Shown here piece after piece: positions 14,176 to 23,297 of a stretch of 27,479 nucleotides of DNA. This DNA comes from a virus. Location: IMG/VR virus record IMGVR_UViG_3300009488_000060, positions 1 through 27,479 of that record, one strand, 5' to 3'. The notes beneath the pieces are model-generated. The model saw nothing but the letters and a program-made list of their open reading frames with translations, was not told the origin of the DNA and ran no database searches. How positions within the stretch are numbered: the stretch's first letter is position 1; every line of letters begins with the position of its first letter. The position numbers and the translations under genes are program-made.

Positions 14176-15993
14176 ATGGCGCAGGAAGTATCATACATAA
14201 TCAGAGCACGTAATGCCTATTCGGCCATACATAGGGGCGCCGATAAAGCGGTTGACAGAACAGCTCAAAATTTAAAGAGAGCCTCTGGTGTTATGGTTAT
14301 TGCTACGGGCGCTGTTTCAGCTTCTCTATTTGTTATGATGAAGACTACTGCTGCGTCAGGAGATGAATTCCAAAAAATGTCCGCTCGGCTTGGACTTTCA
14401 TCTGAAGCACTTTCTGAGTTGAAATTTGCAGCAGAACTTTCGGGTGCATCTATAGGTGATATTGAATTAGGTATAAAGAAAATGTCTAAAACTGCCCTCG
14501 ATGCAGAGAGAGGGCTTATTTCTGCGAAAAGAAGTTTTGATGAACTTGGAATTTCTGTAACTGATTCAAATGGAAATTTAAAAAATTCAGAAAAATTATT
14601 TACGGAAGTTTCCGAAGGCCTTAAAAATGTAGAAAATGAAACAAAAAGAACAGCATTAGCACAGGAGCTTCTTGGTCGTTCAGGTTTAAATTTATTACCA
14701 TTAATTAAATCCGGTGCTGATGGTCTTAAGGAAATGCGTCAGGAAGCCCAAGATCTTGGTATTACTTTTACTGATTTTGAAGCCAATCAATCTGCTGCTT
14801 TTGTAGATGCTTCATTGAGAATACAAAGTTCAGCAATAGGTATAAAAAACACATTAAGTAAAGAATTAATACCTTTTTTCACAATAGCTATGGATACTAT
14901 TGCTGAATCGTTTATAGAGGTCAAGAAATCAGGAGACCTGGATAAGTGGGCCGCCGATATGGCGGAAGGGGTGATAACAGCTTTCAGTGCCACGGCGGAA
15001 GTGGCAACAAATATGCCTATGATATGGCATGCCTCCATGGTGAGCGTTAAAACAATTGCCGCAGATGGTGTTGCCATTATAGATACGGTGCTTTTAGGTG
15101 TTGAGAAGTTTTATGGCGTAATGGCTTTACTCCCCGGCACTATAGGTCAGCCTTATCAAATGGCTGCCGCTGATATCAGTGAAATGAGAGGATCTCTCTC
15201 TGATATAGGGACAGACCTTCTTATCAGTGCAGACGCAAGTTCTACGGCGGGCGAAGAGTGGGCCGTATGGCAACTCAAGGCTATGTCGGCCATTGATGGA
15301 GTAAGGACACATATTTCAGAAACGGAAATCGTAACAGCAACTCGCCCCGAAGAGGAGATCATCGCTGCCAGCGAATCCACAACAATGATTGTCGTGGAAA
15401 ATGATAAGAAGATGGCGCAGTCCGCCCAGTGGCGGGCAAACATTACAGGCCGGGCGAACTCGGCCATGCAGCAATCTATTTTAGGGCTTGTCGAAACGGG
15501 TAAGTTTAGCGTGGGGGCCTTTGCAAATATAATGGCACAGCAAGCCAAGATCGAACTTACAGGGATAGCGGCCAAGGCGGGAGTTCAGGCTATCTACTAC
15601 ACCGGTCGTGGACTTGCAGCCACGGCAATGGGTGATCCAAGAGCTTCGGGCTGGTTTGCCGCAGCCGGGCAGATGGCTTTAATAACCGGAGCTGCAACAG
15701 CAGCAGCTTCAGCCGTTCATGCCGTTGCAGGCGGCTCGGCCGGGAAACCGGCGCCGGGTACAGCAGGCGGCGAGCCGATAGGCACCCAGGAGGCAGGAGC
15801 CCTTATTGGATTATCCGACATTGAAGAAGCAAGACCGGTTCAACACATTACTTTAAATATAAAAGCCCTTGATCCTTCAGAGATTAACTGGGACAATTAT
15901 TCGGAGCATATCGTTGACACCATAAATAGGGCAGGCGCAGAGCGGGATGTAAAAATAACAATGGAGGCTGTGGCTACTAATGGCATGGGCTAA
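14176..15993 (+). CDS. Tail tape measure protein
   Basis: This 605-residue protein follows the chaperone fusion with no gap and sets tail length. It is mostly helical and alanine-rich. The N-terminal part (RARNAYSAIHRGADKAVDRT and a hydrophobic VMVIATGAVSASLFVMM at about 38-55) and a region around KMSARLGLSSEALSELKFAA are typical of phage tape measures. A hydrophobic alanine-rich segment lies near 490-520. By the rule of about 0.15 nm per residue the tail would be near 90 nm if unprocessed. The first 750 bases are AT-rich and the remainder is visibly richer in GC, suggesting a recombination joint near 14930. The next gene starts 14 bases before the stop. Confidence 0.88.
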   Translation: MAQEVSYIIRARNAYSAIHRGADKAVDRTAQNLKRASGVMVIATGAVSASLFVMMKTTAASGDEFQKMSARLGLSSEALSELKFAAELSGASIGDIELGIKKMSKTALDAERGLISAKRSFDELGISVTDSNGNLKNSEKLFTEVSEGLKNVENETKRTALAQELLGRSGLNLLPLIKSGADGLKEMRQEAQDLGITFTDFEANQSAAFVDASLRIQSSAIGIKNTLSKELIPFFTIAMDTIAESFIEVKKSGDLDKWAADMAEGVITAFSATAEVATNMPMIWHASMVSVKTIAADGVAIIDTVLLGVEKFYGVMALLPGTIGQPYQMAAADISEMRGSLSDIGTDLLISADASSTAGEEWAVWQLKAMSAIDGVRTHISETEIVTATRPEEEIIAASESTTMIVVENDKKMAQSAQWRANITGRANSAMQQSILGLVETGKFSVGAFANIMAQQAKIELTGIAAKAGVQAIYYTGRGLAATAMGDPRASGWFAAAGQMALITGAATAAASAVHAVAGGSAGKPAPGTAGGEPIGTQEAGALIGLSDIEEARPVQHITLNIKALDPSEINWDNYSEHIVDTINRAGAERDVKITMEAVATNGMG

Positions 15994-16750
15994 AGTAAAA
16001 CTTTTCTATAGTAACGTGCTGGCAAACATGGCTGCAACGACCACAGCTGCAGGTTATGCTGTGGTGAATCTTCTTGATTGGAAAGAAGGTTCATGGTGGC
16101 AGGCTTTGAATACTACCGTCCCTATGTATATTTATCCAACAACGGGACCGGGCGGAGGCTCTGCCCTGACGGCAGCTTACCTTTTAATTTATGGACATAA
16201 TCTTGGCACCATCGGAGCTACCGTGACGCTTCAGCATTCTACAACAGGTGCATGGGCAGGTGAAGAGGTGAATATCACAACACATACGCCTTCTAATGAT
16301 AAAGGCTTTGCGAAGATATTTACCTCGGCCACAAAAGATTATTGGCGCTTAAAGATTACCGGCTCTCTTTCTGCCGCCCCTTATATGGCTATATGCGTAT
16401 GGGGTGAACTAACGGAACTTGAATATTGCACGTCATCTTTTGATCCTTATGCGGAGACAGTGAAGGCAAACGTAAAGACCACCCAGGGGGGTGTTGTCTC
16501 CGGCATTCATATTAAATATTCGGAGAGGCAAATTAAGCTCACTTTTAGCGATGCTGACGATACACTATATCAAAAGATAAAGACCTTATGGGAAGACCAC
16601 GGCCTTAAAAACTTCGGCCTCGGCTGGGAGACTACGGAGCATCCAAACGATGTCTTTTTAATGCGCCGCGATGAAAAATTCAACAATCCTTTCACGAAAG
16701 GCGGGCTATATAGGAATGTTACTTTAAACCTGAAGGGCAGGAAAGAGTAA
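15980..16750 (+). CDS. Distal tail / minor tail protein
   Basis: This 256-residue protein directly follows the tape measure, the slot for distal tail proteins that join tube to tip. The N-terminal segment has the pattern AGYAVVNLLDWKEGSWWQA followed by a beta-sandwich with YLLIYGHNLGTIGATVTLQ and YWRLKITG, typical of galactose-binding-like domains in such proteins. The C-terminal part (KLTFSDADDTLYQKIKTLW, then GLYRNVTLNLKGRKE) resembles the belt region. The ribosome site GGAGG lies 13 bases upstream. The stop shares a base with the next ATG. Confidence 0.65.
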   Translation: MAWAKVKLFYSNVLANMAATTTAAGYAVVNLLDWKEGSWWQALNTTVPMYIYPTTGPGGGSALTAAYLLIYGHNLGTIGATVTLQHSTTGAWAGEEVNITTHTPSNDKGFAKIFTSATKDYWRLKITGSLSAAPYMAICVWGELTELEYCTSSFDPYAETVKANVKTTQGGVVSGIHIKYSERQIKLTFSDADDTLYQKIKTLWEDHGLKNFGLGWETTEHPNDVFLMRRDEKFNNPFTKGGLYRNVTLNLKGRKE

Positions 16751-18414
16751 TGGCTATAATATTCAGCGCAAAATACCTAGAAGAAGCGGCGAAGATCCCT
16801 AATACTCCTGACGTGATCGTGCAGATCGATCTTGATAGCGGGACAATAAAGATAGGCGAACACGTTCCTTTTGTGGGCGTTATTACTGCCCTTGAAAAGC
16901 CTACTTCTTTCCAAAACAAGATTGAACCCAAAAAAGGTTATGCAACGCTGGGGAAATTCTCCTTCCAGATTATCGGGCGGGAGAATTTCAAAGATCTGAT
17001 AAAGGATGAATACCTGAAAAATCGTCGCGTTACGAAATATGAAGGCTTTGTGGCGGACGGCTTTACCTTCAGCGACTATGCAAATACATATACGGGCATC
17101 ATAAGTAACTGGACACGCAAAGGCGATGTGCTTACTGTGACTGTGGCCGATGATATGCAGCCGACGACAAAATCTGTGCCTGCCGAGAACGAGACAAAGA
17201 CGCAATATCTTGACTATAGCAACATGAATCCCGTTGACAGCATGACGAATCTCATCCTCACACAAGCTGCAGTTCCATCGGCAAGGGTAGACTCAACACA
17301 GTTTACCAGTGAACGTGACACATGGCTGGCGGGCTGGAAGTTCCAGAGGGTTTTAGTGGAACCGGTAAAAATCAAGGAGCTACTCAACGAACTACAGGAA
17401 TCAACTAATAGTTTCGTTATCCATGACGGCGAGAAGATAAGCTATAAGGTCTTTTCACCATTACTGCCGGGACAGACTGCGGTGGAACTACGGGACCAAT
17501 ACGAAATATTGGACGGCAGCGTCAGCCAGGAGAGCGGTTACCTTGACCTATTCTATAACCGCATTGTTATCTATTACGATTATGACGAAAGCGGTGACGA
17601 CGGTGAGAAGCACTTTGACAGCGTCTATGATACGAACGATGCCGACTCACAAGGGTCGCCGGAATGGGACGAGACGACAACGAAGAGGATAAAAAGTAAG
17701 TGGATAAAATCATACACCTTTGACCAGCCCTCCAACATCACTGGGCTAAAGCTTTATCACGTCAGTAAATCAAACGGCCTATCCTCCGGCAAGACGGGAC
17801 ATGAGATAAAGTGGAACGCGACGAATAAAACGCTTTCGTGGACCGCCCCTGATGGCACGGAAGGGGCTACTGTGACAGTTGAAGAAGAAGGACGTTTCGA
17901 TCTCTACGATGCAGATACAAGGAAGTTTGTACGTGTCATAGTGACGGACTTTGCGGGCCTGCCGGGAACGAACCAGACCGATCCGATCAGCATCACCGCC
18001 CTTTCGGGTAGCAATTATGCCGCTACCATTGCAAATAAATGGATCAACCGCTATCGCGATCCGGTATCAATAGTTCCCTTCAAAGTGGGGCTGAATCACA
18101 CAGCAAATAATGGTGAAATGTGGAAGCCGACAGATCTTTTTAAGTTGACGACGGATGATGCCTGTGTCAAAGGCAAAGATAGCTTTAATGCTGAATCTAT
18201 GATGGTTTTAAGTGTCCGCCCCAATAGCGGGGCAAACGAGATTGCCCTCAGTGCGATACAAACGAAGCTATATAAACGCTATGGTTTTATAGGTTCTGCA
18301 AGTATGACCAGCGATTATCCATCAGCTACTGAGGCTGAAAGAGAGTATGCCTTTATCGGTGATTCAAACAACAAAGTCAATGGTGGCGCAGAAGATGGCT
18401 ATTATATTATTTGA
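16750..18414 (+). CDS. Tail hub / baseplate tip protein
   Basis: This 554-residue protein comes after the distal tail gene. It begins with a beta-strand domain (residues 20-140: DVIVQIDLDSGTIKIGEHVP, KFSFQIIGRENFKDLI, YTGIISNWTRKGDVLTVTVA) and has a long central part with LNELQESTNSFVIHDGEKIS, a pattern seen in tail-tip hub proteins. The C-terminal 40 residues are polar and may connect to fibre proteins. It would form the trimeric hub through which DNA leaves. Order and size support the call; no enzymatic motif is visible. The stop is followed at 10 bases by the next start. Confidence 0.6.
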   Translation: MAIIFSAKYLEEAAKIPNTPDVIVQIDLDSGTIKIGEHVPFVGVITALEKPTSFQNKIEPKKGYATLGKFSFQIIGRENFKDLIKDEYLKNRRVTKYEGFVADGFTFSDYANTYTGIISNWTRKGDVLTVTVADDMQPTTKSVPAENETKTQYLDYSNMNPVDSMTNLILTQAAVPSARVDSTQFTSERDTWLAGWKFQRVLVEPVKIKELLNELQESTNSFVIHDGEKISYKVFSPLLPGQTAVELRDQYEILDGSVSQESGYLDLFYNRIVIYYDYDESGDDGEKHFDSVYDTNDADSQGSPEWDETTTKRIKSKWIKSYTFDQPSNITGLKLYHVSKSNGLSSGKTGHEIKWNATNKTLSWTAPDGTEGATVTVEEEGRFDLYDADTRKFVRVIVTDFAGLPGTNQTDPISITALSGSNYAATIANKWINRYRDPVSIVPFKVGLNHTANNGEMWKPTDLFKLTTDDACVKGKDSFNAESMMVLSVRPNSGANEIALSAIQTKLYKRYGFIGSASMTSDYPSATEAEREYAFIGDSNNKVNGGAEDGYYII

Positions 18415-18423
18415 GGTGAGAAA

Positions 18424-18684
18424 ATGAAAGACGGAACGGAAGAGACGATTATAAGCCAGGTTGTGCAGTGCCGGGCTTTTGGCAAACTGATAACCACTGA
18501 AACATGTCAGCAGATCTGCGAATATTTCGGAGATATTCATAAGGAACCTGTCAACGGTAGGAACGAAGAAGGGAAGATGGCCCTGCTTCGCTATGATTAT
18601 TATATAAAATGCAACCGTCCCAGGCTGCTTCCCTTTCAGCCGGTGGGTGAAGTATTGCCGCAGGCAGATGGGAAGGAGGAATAG
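18424..18684 (+). CDS. Small tail-tip region protein, unknown function
   Basis: This 86-residue protein starts at ATG with GAGGTGAG upstream and overlaps nothing. It contains four cysteines (VQCRAFGKL, TCQQICEYF, YIKCNRP), which might bind metal. The sequence is a mixed alpha/beta protein with an aromatic-rich YDYYIKCNR stretch. Its place between the hub and the fibres suggests a tip or assembly role. No family recognised. Confidence 0.6.
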   Translation: MKDGTEETIISQVVQCRAFGKLITTETCQQICEYFGDIHKEPVNGRNEEGKMALLRYDYYIKCNRPRLLPFQPVGEVLPQADGKEE

Positions 18685-18687
18685 ATC

Positions 18688-19515
18688 ATGTCCTTTGTAG
18701 CTTTAACACCAGCAGAAACGGATGCAGATAGCCCGCTCAACGAACCTCTTTTTACAAAGATCAGGAATAACTTTGATGCCCTTGAGTCCGCTGGTGTTAC
18801 TGGTGGCGATGCTCATGATCATGATGGTGGCGATGGAGCGCAGATACCACAGGGAGGAATAGCTGCAAATGCAATAGGGCAAGGGCAGTTAAAAACAGCG
18901 TCGGGTGCAATTAGCACTTCGTCTACTTCTCAAGTTAATCTTATTTTGCCTGGTGGCCAATATGGATTCTATCCTCAAACAAAAGGAAATTTTGGTCTTG
19001 CTGGTGTAATTTTTGCCGTGGGGAATATAGGCGCATCCTATGTGACAAATATTACATTAGAAGCCGCCACTGGTACTGTTTATGCACAACAAAGATACAG
19101 CCAAGCTTCGCCGCCGTATAAAGTCGGGAATAAAAAATGGGGGCATTTTCTTTACATACTTGTCAATGCTCAAGGCGATATTGTCGCAAGCTATGAAGCT
19201 GAAGACCCACCTTATGCCTATAACGGATCGCCGCATAATAAAAAAGATTCAATCGAAAGAATTCAGGCCGTCCCGCATCCTTTTGCTGATTATCACGACA
19301 AAGACCCTGCCATTGATGGTCTTGAAATTGTGCTGGTTGATTTGACAGCACACAACACTAAGAAATGGAAGGAAGACAGCGCAAAGCAGGGCAAAGGCAT
19401 TCTTGAAAACATGGGGCATATCAATAAAAAGGGCAGCATAATCACGCCGCAGGAACTAGGCATCGTAGATATTCAAGGCTTTACTGATAGAGTAAAAATA
19501 AGGAAGGCAATATAA
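18688..19515 (+). CDS. Putative tail fibre / receptor-binding protein
   Basis: This 275-residue protein starts with MSFVALTPAETDADSPLNEP and continues LFTKIRNNFDALESAGV, an attachment-type N-terminus common in phage fibre proteins. A short histidine/aspartate-glycine segment (HDHDGGDGAQIPQGGI) followed by ANAIGQGQLKTASGAIS is typical of fibre shafts and trimerisation elements. The remaining part (residues about 85-275) is a globular beta-rich domain. The ribosome site AAGGAGG is strong. It probably binds host surface structures; which ones is not visible. It is the first of three successive fibre-type genes. Confidence 0.65.
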   Translation: MSFVALTPAETDADSPLNEPLFTKIRNNFDALESAGVTGGDAHDHDGGDGAQIPQGGIAANAIGQGQLKTASGAISTSSTSQVNLILPGGQYGFYPQTKGNFGLAGVIFAVGNIGASYVTNITLEAATGTVYAQQRYSQASPPYKVGNKKWGHFLYILVNAQGDIVASYEAEDPPYAYNGSPHNKKDSIERIQAVPHPFADYHDKDPAIDGLEIVLVDLTAHNTKKWKEDSAKQGKGILENMGHINKKGSIITPQELGIVDIQGFTDRVKIRKAI

Positions 19516-19566
19516 ACCTTGATTTCCTTGGGGATAAATAATTTTTGAAGGATTGAAGGTGGATGT

Positions 19567-20832
19567 ATGATAACACACAAAGGCTGGGATATAGACGAAC
19601 ACGAAACAGGCCGCTTTAAAAATGGCAAGCCTGTTATCGGTGCAACCTTCCAAAATGGCCTGAATGATATAGAGCCGGACGGGTCTTTTATTCCTTGTGA
19701 TATGGATCTGGAAGCTATCAGTGATGGCGTCACAACACATCAAGTTAAGCGTGGGCGGTTTGGTCAGTTAAGATTTACAGATGCAGATTCTGCCAATAAA
19801 CATCTTTGCAAGATCAAATATAAAGATGGCAAGGGGCTTAGTTTTAAATATCTTGGCGGCGATAGTGGTCTGCCAGATACAGCCAATGGAAAGCCATGTT
19901 TTGTCGCTGATAACGGAGTTAAGATTGAGCATACGCCAATATATAAGGGTGTTAAAATTGAGTTGGTAGTTGATCCTCAAACAGCCCCTCTTGAATACCC
20001 GTTTTCTATAAAAAGCTATGGCCAGAATTATAGCTATGAAATAGTAAACGGAGCGATCATAGCCACAGGCGAAGACGGAAATAAAATCACTTTGCACGCA
20101 CCGTTTGCGATTGATGCAGCCGGTGAGATAGGTCAAGTTAGCTATGAAATGACAGGCATTGTCAACAACATGCAGACCTTTAAAAAGGTTGTTAATGAAG
20201 CGTGGATGCTGTCAAGGGTTGGTGAGGTTAGGATTGACCCTACTGTTATTATTGAGGATGGCGTTGATGGGCAAACAGTTGAAGAGACTCATATGAGAGC
20301 TGCTATCCCTGATCTTAACTCTGGAGGTCTTATATATGTCTATGTGCGCGAGAATATATATCGTGGCTTATTCAAGAACTCATTCCCAGACCTTGGCCCA
20401 ATTACTGTCTTAAATTCTCATTGGAAACTGTATAATTCTGGTCTATATTCAGTCAGTATCACTACTTATAAGGTCTTACGGGACTGGTTAGAAATGGAGG
20501 CCACATGGAACTCATATCAAACAGGACAGTTGTGGACGGGTGCTGGTGCTACTGGTGAAGGTGATGCAAGCTCTCCCCTAGAGACTCAGCCAATATTACA
20601 AGGTTGGGATGAGTTGAATGTTGATGCAGCGGTCACACAAGACCTCTACGACAGCCCAGCTACTAATTTCGGAATATTGTTATCAGGTTCAGGACTAGAG
20701 GCTAGTTTTAACAGTTCGGAGAACGGGGCTAATAACCCACAATTTTACATGGAATATACAGAAGCTGCAGCAGGACTTCACAGAAGAGGATTAAACAGAG
20801 GATTAAACAGAGGGCTAGGGAGGGGGTTTTGA
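19567..20832 (+). CDS. Tail protein with a DNRLRE-like C-terminal domain
   Basis: This 421-residue protein has an N-terminal region (1-230) with repeated short strand motifs (VKRGRFGQLRFTDADSANKH) of unknown family. From about 250 to 405 it follows the pattern of DNRLRE domains, extracellular beta-sandwich modules: strands and the signature LEMEATWNSYQTGQLWTGAG, then DVDAAVTQDLYD-like sequence (here NVDAAVTQDLYDSP), and NFGILLSGSGLEASFNSSEN before the last strand. The C-terminus is a basic glycine/arginine tail with repeated RGLN units. It would project from the tail to contact the host. Such domains are also found in bacterial surface proteins, so the module may have been acquired from a host gene. 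Confidence 0.6.
   Translation: MITHKGWDIDEHETGRFKNGKPVIGATFQNGLNDIEPDGSFIPCDMDLEAISDGVTTHQVKRGRFGQLRFTDADSANKHLCKIKYKDGKGLSFKYLGGDSGLPDTANGKPCFVADNGVKIEHTPIYKGVKIELVVDPQTAPLEYPFSIKSYGQNYSYEIVNGAIIATGEDGNKITLHAPFAIDAAGEIGQVSYEMTGIVNNMQTFKKVVNEAWMLSRVGEVRIDPTVIIEDGVDGQTVEETHMRAAIPDLNSGGLIYVYVRENIYRGLFKNSFPDLGPITVLNSHWKLYNSGLYSVSITTYKVLRDWLEMEATWNSYQTGQLWTGAGATGEGDASSPLETQPILQGWDELNVDAAVTQDLYDSPATNFGILLSGSGLEASFNSSENGANNPQFYMEYTEAAAGLHRRGLNRGLNRGLGRGF
20785..20820 (+). repeat. 12-base tandem repeat encoding RGLN units
   Basis: AGAGGATTAAAC at 20785-20796 is repeated exactly at 20797-20808 and degenerates to AGAGGGCTAGGG at 20809-20820. The in-frame units give RGLN, RGLN, RGLG at the extreme C-terminus. 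Likely slippage-prone variation in a flexible tail. Confidence 0.75.
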
Positions 20833-20833
20833 T

Positions 20834-22435
20834 ATGGAATTAGTGGCTTGTGAGTGGGGACAACCCAAAACTTTTATGCTGCCTTTTATTGAATACGGTG
20901 CAACGGATTTCAAGGCAGGAGTGACTCTGGCTGAGGGGGATGTGAAGATTTCCCAGGACGGTGGAGCTTTCACAAATATTGACACTCTCCCAACTATTCT
21001 GGGAGCTTGGATGATTATCACTCTCTCTGCTGCGGAGATGCAAGCCCGATATATTGCCATACAAGCAATTGACCAGACAGGGACCAAAGTCTTTGAAGAT
21101 ACTGGGGCGATTCTTACCACAGATGAGAGATCATGGCATCAAGCTCTTTTTGCTCTTGTGGAGAGCCAGAGAGGATCTCATACTGGAGTCCATGATATTC
21201 TCTATTGGGATCCTATTGGTGGAAATGATGCCAACTCTGGAGCTCTCTTCCATGATGCAAAACTCACCTATAACTTTAATGGAGCCGGAGGGATGCACTC
21301 TCTCCTTAATGCCAATGAACATCAAATCGTTATCTTGGTCCCTCATGCCTCAGGAGCTCCTACTGTTGTCAATGAATATGTGGAAGTAGATACGGCTTAT
21401 ACCTTCCTGAGAGGGCCGGGTCGGGACTTCTTGATTGAGGCTACTCATAATGAGCCTTGTGCTGTTAAGGGATCTGCGGAGGGCGTGGAACTCTCTGGGA
21501 TGAGGGTCAAGACTAAGACCACAGGATCTCAAGATGCAATCTGCTCTTCTGGAGACTTTGCGAGGCTCCACAATCTCTGGGTTGACTATTCAAGGGGGGC
21601 TGGAATTATAATGGATAATTGTTCCTCTAATCTCCTTGATAATTTCCTTGTCCAAGATGCAGCCCAGGGAGGATCTGGCCATGCTGCCCATATTCTTGGG
21701 GATACTTCTCTCACCACGAGAAATATCATAGGATCTGGACAGATCTTTTCCAATGGGAATGGAGGAGGAGGTGCTGATGGGATCCGGGTGGAAGGTCAAT
21801 ATTGTGATCATAATTTTGTCACCGGTGGAAGCTCTGCTCTCTTAATTCATGATAATACTGGATGGGGAATCAATGAAATTGATAATGCCAACCACACTAT
21901 AATAGTAGGGCCAACGGTCAATCTCCACCACAATGACCTTGGAGATCACAACCTCACAGGAGATGAGAGTTTGATTCTCAACTATGAGCAGTGGGCTAAG
22001 GACACTGATCTCCAGACAGCTCTCTCAGCAATTGCAGCTCTCCCAACAGATCCGGTGACCGTTACAGGAGGAGGCGGCTCAATCACACCATCATATGCCG
22101 AAGAGGGCAAGCCTGAAGATATTGTTCAGGGCGATGTGATAAATAAGCCGCGATATGTGACGGGTGATCAGTCTGCAAAGACTATCTTCTTCGGGGCCAA
22201 AACAGCTTCGGGAGATACATCTTATGCCGTAGGCCTGATTCAATGTACCGTAGGCGCGTATGATGCAGGTAACGATCAAACTTCTTATCTTATACCCTTT
22301 GCGGCTGATGATACCAAAACGGTGACGTCTGCCACTTATAAGGGCGAGTCGGAGGTGAGGGATGCTAACGGCACGAGCAATCCCGTAACGGCAGATAGGT
22401 TTGATTTGAATATAATTGGCGAGATAATAACATGA
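20834..22435 (+). CDS. Tail spike-like protein with predicted parallel beta-helix
   Basis: This 533-residue protein has an N-terminal attachment domain (1-110) with an immunoglobulin-like beta pattern, a central region (about 120-400) of short strands and turns (for example AICSSGDFARLHNLWVDYS and GIIMDNCSSNLLDNFLVQD) typical of right-handed beta-helices in phage spikes and pectate-lyase-like enzymes, and a C-terminal domain (about 415-533) probably needed for trimerisation. The region is glycine- and asparagine-rich and may bind or cut host polysaccharide, but no catalytic residues were pinned. Codon use (many GGA, CTC and TCT) differs before and after about 22080, so the C-terminal domain seems to come from a different source. 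The ribosome site AGGGAGGGGG lies in the end of the preceding gene. Confidence 0.65.
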   Translation: MELVACEWGQPKTFMLPFIEYGATDFKAGVTLAEGDVKISQDGGAFTNIDTLPTILGAWMIITLSAAEMQARYIAIQAIDQTGTKVFEDTGAILTTDERSWHQALFALVESQRGSHTGVHDILYWDPIGGNDANSGALFHDAKLTYNFNGAGGMHSLLNANEHQIVILVPHASGAPTVVNEYVEVDTAYTFLRGPGRDFLIEATHNEPCAVKGSAEGVELSGMRVKTKTTGSQDAICSSGDFARLHNLWVDYSRGAGIIMDNCSSNLLDNFLVQDAAQGGSGHAAHILGDTSLTTRNIIGSGQIFSNGNGGGGADGIRVEGQYCDHNFVTGGSSALLIHDNTGWGINEIDNANHTIIVGPTVNLHHNDLGDHNLTGDESLILNYEQWAKDTDLQTALSAIAALPTDPVTVTGGGGSITPSYAEEGKPEDIVQGDVINKPRYVTGDQSAKTIFFGAKTASGDTSYAVGLIQCTVGAYDAGNDQTSYLIPFAADDTKTVTSATYKGESEVRDANGTSNPVTADRFDLNIIGEIIT

Positions 22436-22450
22436 TAAAGGAGACATAGG

Positions 22451-22684
22451 ATGGAATCAGTGCCACAGACTGAATGTGAGTTACGTCGTAAAAATATAAG
22501 CGAAAGAATTAAAAATAATACAGGACATACTAATCGAGTTGAGGGAGAGATGTCCGAAGTTGAACTTAGATTACTGGAACGGATAATCAAGCTTGAAGAG
22601 AAATGGAACTGGATAATCGGGCTTTTAGTACTTAATCTGGGCGGGATAATTGGGCTGCTCATTACTGCTATATATGGAAAATAA
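22451..22684 (+). CDS. Holin-like protein with C-terminal membrane segment (XhlA type)
   Basis: This 77-residue protein has a charged helical N-terminal part (residues 1-50, coiled-coil-like with EVELRLLERIIKLEEKW) and one C-terminal membrane segment, WNWIIGLLVLNLGGIIGLLI, with a short basic tail. This is the layout of the XhlA/hemolysin-type phage holin accessory proteins. The ribosome site GGAG lies upstream, and the stop overlaps the likely start of the endolysin gene. The position before a cell-wall enzyme supports a lysis role. It could instead be an antiholin or a membrane anchor. Confidence 0.65.
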   Translation: MESVPQTECELRRKNISERIKNNTGHTNRVEGEMSEVELRLLERIIKLEEKWNWIIGLLVLNLGGIIGLLITAIYGK

Positions 22685-23291
22685 AAAGACAATGATAAAC
22701 GGCGCCGAACATATCATCCGCGTGATGGAACGCAAAGGATATAAGGTCTTTAAAGATATTAAAGGCCATGATCTTAATATCGCAGGGATTCGCACAGGAG
22801 ACATGACGGCCAATAGTTTCAATGACTGGCTTTGTGTCTTTTATCTTTTCGATGGCCATTGGAATTTTTTTGCCTTTCCTGCCACTACAGATCCCGGCAC
22901 TTTCTATCGTAAAGATCCTATTAATGTGAAAGGCACAGGTATCCTTAAGCCTGGCCAATATCGCGGCATGTGGAAGATAGGCAAGCATAAGGGATATAAA
23001 GCCCTGCAGCAAGTTAAGCCTTGCATCCTTTATCGTGACGTAAACAGGGATAATATCATTGACACTGAAGGACAATCGGAAGAGACTGGGATTTTCGGTA
23101 TAAATGGCCACCGGGCGAATTCAGGCCGGGCATCCACTCAGGTCGATAGATGGAGCGCCGCCTGCCAAGTGCTTCAGGACCCTGATCATTTCGCTTTTTT
23201 ATTAAAGCTCTGCCAGCGCGGGGCCGAGAAGTTTGGGAATAGTTTTACTTATACGCTTTTAACAGAAAAAGACTTTAAAGAAAGGGGGTGA
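22674..23291 (+). CDS. Putative endolysin with YkuD-like H...C motif
   Basis: This 205-residue protein starts at an ATG inside the end of the holin-like gene, suggesting translational coupling, and no independent ribosome site is seen; an internal ATG at 22692 is an alternative. It has TTDPGTFYRKDPINVKGTGI and LKPGQYRGMWKIG in the centre, and H146 in GINGHRA followed by C164 in RWSAACQV. A histidine followed by S-x2-C resembles the H...S-x-G-C arrangement of L,D-transpeptidase (YkuD) folds, although the usual glycine before the cysteine is alanine here. Phage proteins of this kind are found next to holins. Peptidoglycan cutting is inferred from the neighbours; no muramidase, amidase or chitinase motif is present. 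Confidence 0.55.
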   Translation: MENKKTMINGAEHIIRVMERKGYKVFKDIKGHDLNIAGIRTGDMTANSFNDWLCVFYLFDGHWNFFAFPATTDPGTFYRKDPINVKGTGILKPGQYRGMWKIGKHKGYKALQQVKPCILYRDVNRDNIIDTEGQSEETGIFGINGHRANSGRASTQVDRWSAACQVLQDPDHFAFLLKLCQRGAEKFGNSFTYTLLTEKDFKERG

Positions 23292-23297
23292 AGATCG

